From Akkermansiaceae bacterium (GTDB taxonomy: Bacteria > Verrucomicrobiota > Verrucomicrobiia > Verrucomicrobiales > Akkermansiaceae), in contig JALZUH010000228.1 of the NCBI GenBank assembly GCA_023301645.1, forward strand, positions 1 to 16,428: a stretch of 16,428 nt of DNA. The letters are read 5' to 3'. Positions 15,077 to 16,428 of the stretch are shown piece by piece (the first letter of the stretch is position 1; each line of letters starts with the position of its first letter). The notes beneath the pieces were generated by a model. The model did no database searches, was not told where the DNA came from, and saw nothing but the letters and a program-made list of their open reading frames with translations. A program made the position numbers and the translations under genes.

Positions 15077-15355
15077 ATGGATCTCGACCTATCAGACAGC
15101 CACATTGATCTCAAAGTCTACACCCCGGGTGAACTTGAAGAAATCTTCGAAGACCCCTTCTCCATACGGCTTGTCCCAGATGCCGACCGCGAGGACGGTG
15201 CAAATCGCTACTACATCCTAGGGCGAACCATAGGAGACCGCTTTCTCTTTCTCTGTTTCTGGACTGACGGTAAGAAAAATCGTATCATTGCAGCACGTGA
15301 TATGAGCGAAGAAGAGCAGCGCTTTTACCAGCGAAGCTACGGAGAATTCCAATAA
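15077..15355 (+). CDS. BrnT-like protein, putative toxin
   Basis: This is a 92-residue protein with the BrnT-type core: LEEIFEDPFSI, then NRYYILGRTIGDRFLFLCFWTDGKKNRIIAARDMSEEEQRFY. BrnT proteins are ribonuclease toxins of type II toxin-antitoxin systems. The first BrnT block (Glu-Trp-Asp...Lys...Asn...Lys-His-Gly) is not present; the N-terminus reads MDLDLSDSHIDLKVY instead, and the other two frames at this place do not supply it. Activity is therefore uncertain. ATG at 15077 gives the normal family length; a GTG at 14945 would extend it through both palindromes and is rejected. The next gene, 94 bp downstream, encodes a putative antitoxin, the usual toxin-first order. No clear ribosome binding site is seen. 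Confidence 0.65.
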   Translation: MDLDLSDSHIDLKVYTPGELEEIFEDPFSIRLVPDADREDGANRYYILGRTIGDRFLFLCFWTDGKKNRIIAARDMSEEEQRFYQRSYGEFQ

Positions 15356-15449
15356 CCTCCTCCGCCGTAAATCCCCCAGTCGTATAGCCAACTCCAGCAT
15401 CTATTGAAAAGACCTTTAGTCATAGCTTGATCACAGACAACCATTCATC

Positions 15450-15731
15450 ATGAAGACCATCACCTCTTGGGAGAGCATCCCCGCATTTGAAAACGACGCA
15501 GCAGAGTCTGACTTCTGGCTCAAGCACCAGCTCGACGCCAAACTCCTCGTAAGCTCCGTGCACAAGCCTGATGGGCGTGAATCCACCACCATCACGCTCC
15601 GCTTCGACCCGCGCATGCTCGCCAAGATCAAGCGCCTCGCCAAATCACGCTACCTCAACTACCAGTCCATGATGAAGCAATGGCTAGCTGAGCGCATCGA
15701 AGAAGAGCAAAACAACCTACCCAACGGGTAA
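15450..15731 (+). CDS. Ribbon-helix-helix (CopG/BrnA-like) putative antitoxin
   Basis: This 93-residue protein has two parts. The N-terminus, IPAFENDAAESDFWLKHQL (about 9-27), matches the short FxxExExAEFWxxH-type motif common to CopG-like and BrnA-like antitoxins and probably contacts the toxin. The C-terminal part, TTITLRFDPRMLAKIKRLAKSRYLNYQSMMKQWLAERIEE (about 46-86), is a beta strand followed by two helices, the ribbon-helix-helix DNA-binding fold. Such proteins dimerise, neutralise the toxin and repress their own promoter at palindromic sites. Two 14-bp palindromes lie upstream of the toxin gene. The 94-bp gap to the toxin is long for a toxin-antitoxin pair, which usually overlap or nearly touch. 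The gene could therefore have its own promoter. Confidence 0.75.
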   Translation: MKTITSWESIPAFENDAAESDFWLKHQLDAKLLVSSVHKPDGRESTTITLRFDPRMLAKIKRLAKSRYLNYQSMMKQWLAERIEEEQNNLPNG

Positions 15732-15789
15732 GTCCAGCTAAAATCACGTCAGTGAAAACTGTCGCTTAATACTACGAGAGAGACTTTCA

Positions 15790-15808
15790 CATCCTAGTCT
15801 CTAGGATG
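15790..15808. other. Stem-loop downstream of the antitoxin gene
   Basis: CATCCTAG (15790-15797) pairs perfectly with CTAGGATG (15801-15808) around a 3-nt loop, and three outer A-T pairs follow after two mismatches. It is 59 bp after the antitoxin stop codon. No T-run follows on either strand, so it may be an RNA 3'-end stabiliser or a weak terminator. Confidence 0.4.
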
Positions 15809-15842
15809 GTAAAAGAATTTAGCCTATTGGACTCTTCTCGTC

Positions 15843-15871
15843 TTGACTGAAAGCCCCCCACACCCTAAACC
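15843..15871 (+). promoter_or_regulatory. Possible promoter of tRNA-Arg
   Basis: TTGACT (15843-15848, five of six bases of the -35 consensus) is followed after 17 bp by TAAACC (15866-15871), a weak -10. The GC-rich stretch just after it resembles the discriminator of stable-RNA promoters, and the tRNA begins 31 bp downstream. Confidence 0.3.
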
Positions 15872-15902
15872 CCCTCCGTCCCTCGGGACAAATCATCATT
15901 AC

Positions 15903-15976
15903 GCGCCTATAGCTCAGCTGGATAGAGCTCCGGTTTTCTAAACCGGCGGTCGCAGGTTCGAATCCTGCTGGGCGTA
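15903..15976 (+). tRNA. tRNA-Arg (anticodon TCT)
   Basis: The complete cloverleaf can be drawn by eye. The acceptor stem is GCGCCTA (15903-15909) with TGGGCGT (15969-15975), including G-U pairs at 1-72 and 6-67. The D stem is GCTC/GAGC. The anticodon stem is CCGGT/ACCGG with loop TTTCTAA and anticodon TCT at 15937-15939, reading AGA. The T arm is GCAGG-TTCGAAT-CCTGC and the discriminator base is A. The 3' CCA is not encoded and must be added after transcription. Only TTTT follows, with no strong terminator. Confidence 0.95.
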
Positions 15977-16179
15977 TTTTGATGAATGTTTCAGCATTTT
16001 CATTAGCTTTTATATCAGAGCTTTTAAAAAGCCTCTTACTTCGAGCTCACTTTTCTTGACCTCCCTTATTTTGTAAGACTTTTCGGTAGATCTATTGACC
16101 CGCACCATTTGGTCAAATTTCTGTTCATGATCATATACTTAGAGTCAACTTAAGAGCCTCACACCCTAAGATTTAGCCC
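15977..16179. other. Gap between tRNA-Arg and the transposase remnant
   Basis: No gene is seen. The region is AT-rich. It contains an inverted repeat TTGACC (16095-16100) / GGTCAA (16111-16116) with a 10-nt loop. This lies 64 bp beyond the stop codon of the minus-strand transposase and might be its transcript end or an element-end hairpin. No repeat of the tRNA 3' end, and hence no attachment site, was found in the window. Confidence 0.35.
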
Positions 16180-16428
16180 CTACCAACGCCAAGTCACCAG
16201 AACACTCCCGCCCAGCTCCTCTTTCCGCCTGCCGCGTATCAGCTGTGCTTCTACCTCACTGGATGAAACACCTGCCTTCTCCAGTAAGCTACGCCTTTGA
16301 GCTGCTATAAAGCTCTGTGAGCCGATGACCATTCCATCACTGAAGTATTTCACCTTGCTGCGTAGTAGTTCGTAGCGGCTTAGTTTACCGCCGACCTCGA
16401 TGACCTTATCGGCAATGTCTTTCTGAAT
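16180..16428 (-). CDS. REP-associated (Y1-type) transposase, C-terminal part, cut by window edge
   Basis: An open frame of 82 codons runs into the right edge of the window and ends with TAG at 16182-16180. The peptide contains GGKLSRYELLRSKVKYFSDG, then MVIGSQSFI, and ends LVTWRW. The YFSDGMVIGS block is typical of the C-terminal region of REP-associated tyrosine transposases (RAYT, TnpA_REP), which are domesticated single-copy relatives of IS200 transposases. The catalytic HUH and tyrosine motifs would lie further right, outside the window, so activity cannot be judged. Its position near a tRNA gene may mark a variable spot. Confidence 0.7.
   Translation of the reverse strand: MQKDIADKVIEVGGKLSRYELLRSKVKYFSDGMVIGSQSFIAAQRRSLLEKAGVSSSEVEAQLIRGRRKEELGGSVLVTWRW

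Noticed and set aside
15744..15755. TCACGTCAGTGA after the antitoxin stop as a third operator
   Set aside because: Only 4-bp arms around a 4-bp centre and no gene start follows; too weak to claim.
1..16428. CRISPR array, prophage or integrative element
   Set aside because: No regularly spaced repeats, phage structural genes, integrase or duplicated tRNA end were seen; only a partial transposase at the right edge.

Overview
The window is a bacterial chromosome segment, most likely from a marine-type member of the Verrucomicrobiota (PVC group). This placement is inferred from protein style: a MoxR / DUF58 / BatA-like / large vWA operon, a Cys-free type B ribosomal protein L31, an ECF sigma factor with a long membrane-anchored partner that lacks a zinc-finger motif, and a near absence of Shine-Dalgarno sequences. 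No 16S gene or taxonomic marker is present to prove it. Intergenic regions are short and most genes are housekeeping or cell-envelope types.

Left part (1-6560): a replicative helicase gene (dnaB, +) is followed by a 374-bp convergent gap that holds an exact FNR-type box, a stem-loop and a strong bidirectional terminator. Then come rpmE type B (-), an ECF sigma factor and its overlapping membrane partner (-), an M29 aminopeptidase-like protein (-), a YafK-type L,D-transpeptidase (+) and a DUF4870 membrane protein (-).

Centre (6747-13165): four co-directional genes with 24-25 bp gaps form one operon. It encodes a MoxR AAA+ ATPase with an unusual low-complexity N-terminus, a DUF58 protein with a MIDAS motif, a BatA-like membrane protein and a 748-residue membrane protein combining a vWA fold with a glutamine-amidotransferase-like region. 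By family precedent, the ATPase acts as a chaperone-like factor on the membrane-anchored vWA proteins at the cell envelope.

Right part (13226-16428): a VF530-family small DNA-binding protein and a type II NADH dehydrogenase (both -) are followed by a toxin-antitoxin-like pair (BrnT-like protein, then a ribbon-helix-helix protein). Two perfect 14-bp palindromes built from the same GTGAA/TTCAC half-sites lie exactly 50 bp apart upstream of this pair, and a third 14-bp palindrome lies in front of ndh. A tRNA-Arg(TCT) follows, and the C-terminal part of a REP-associated (Y1-type) transposase runs off the right edge.

The strongest candidates for something undescribed are the toxin-antitoxin locus with its paired palindromes (one core recurs downstream of rpmE), the FNR-box intergenic region that could encode a small RNA, and the finger-less sigma-factor partner protein.
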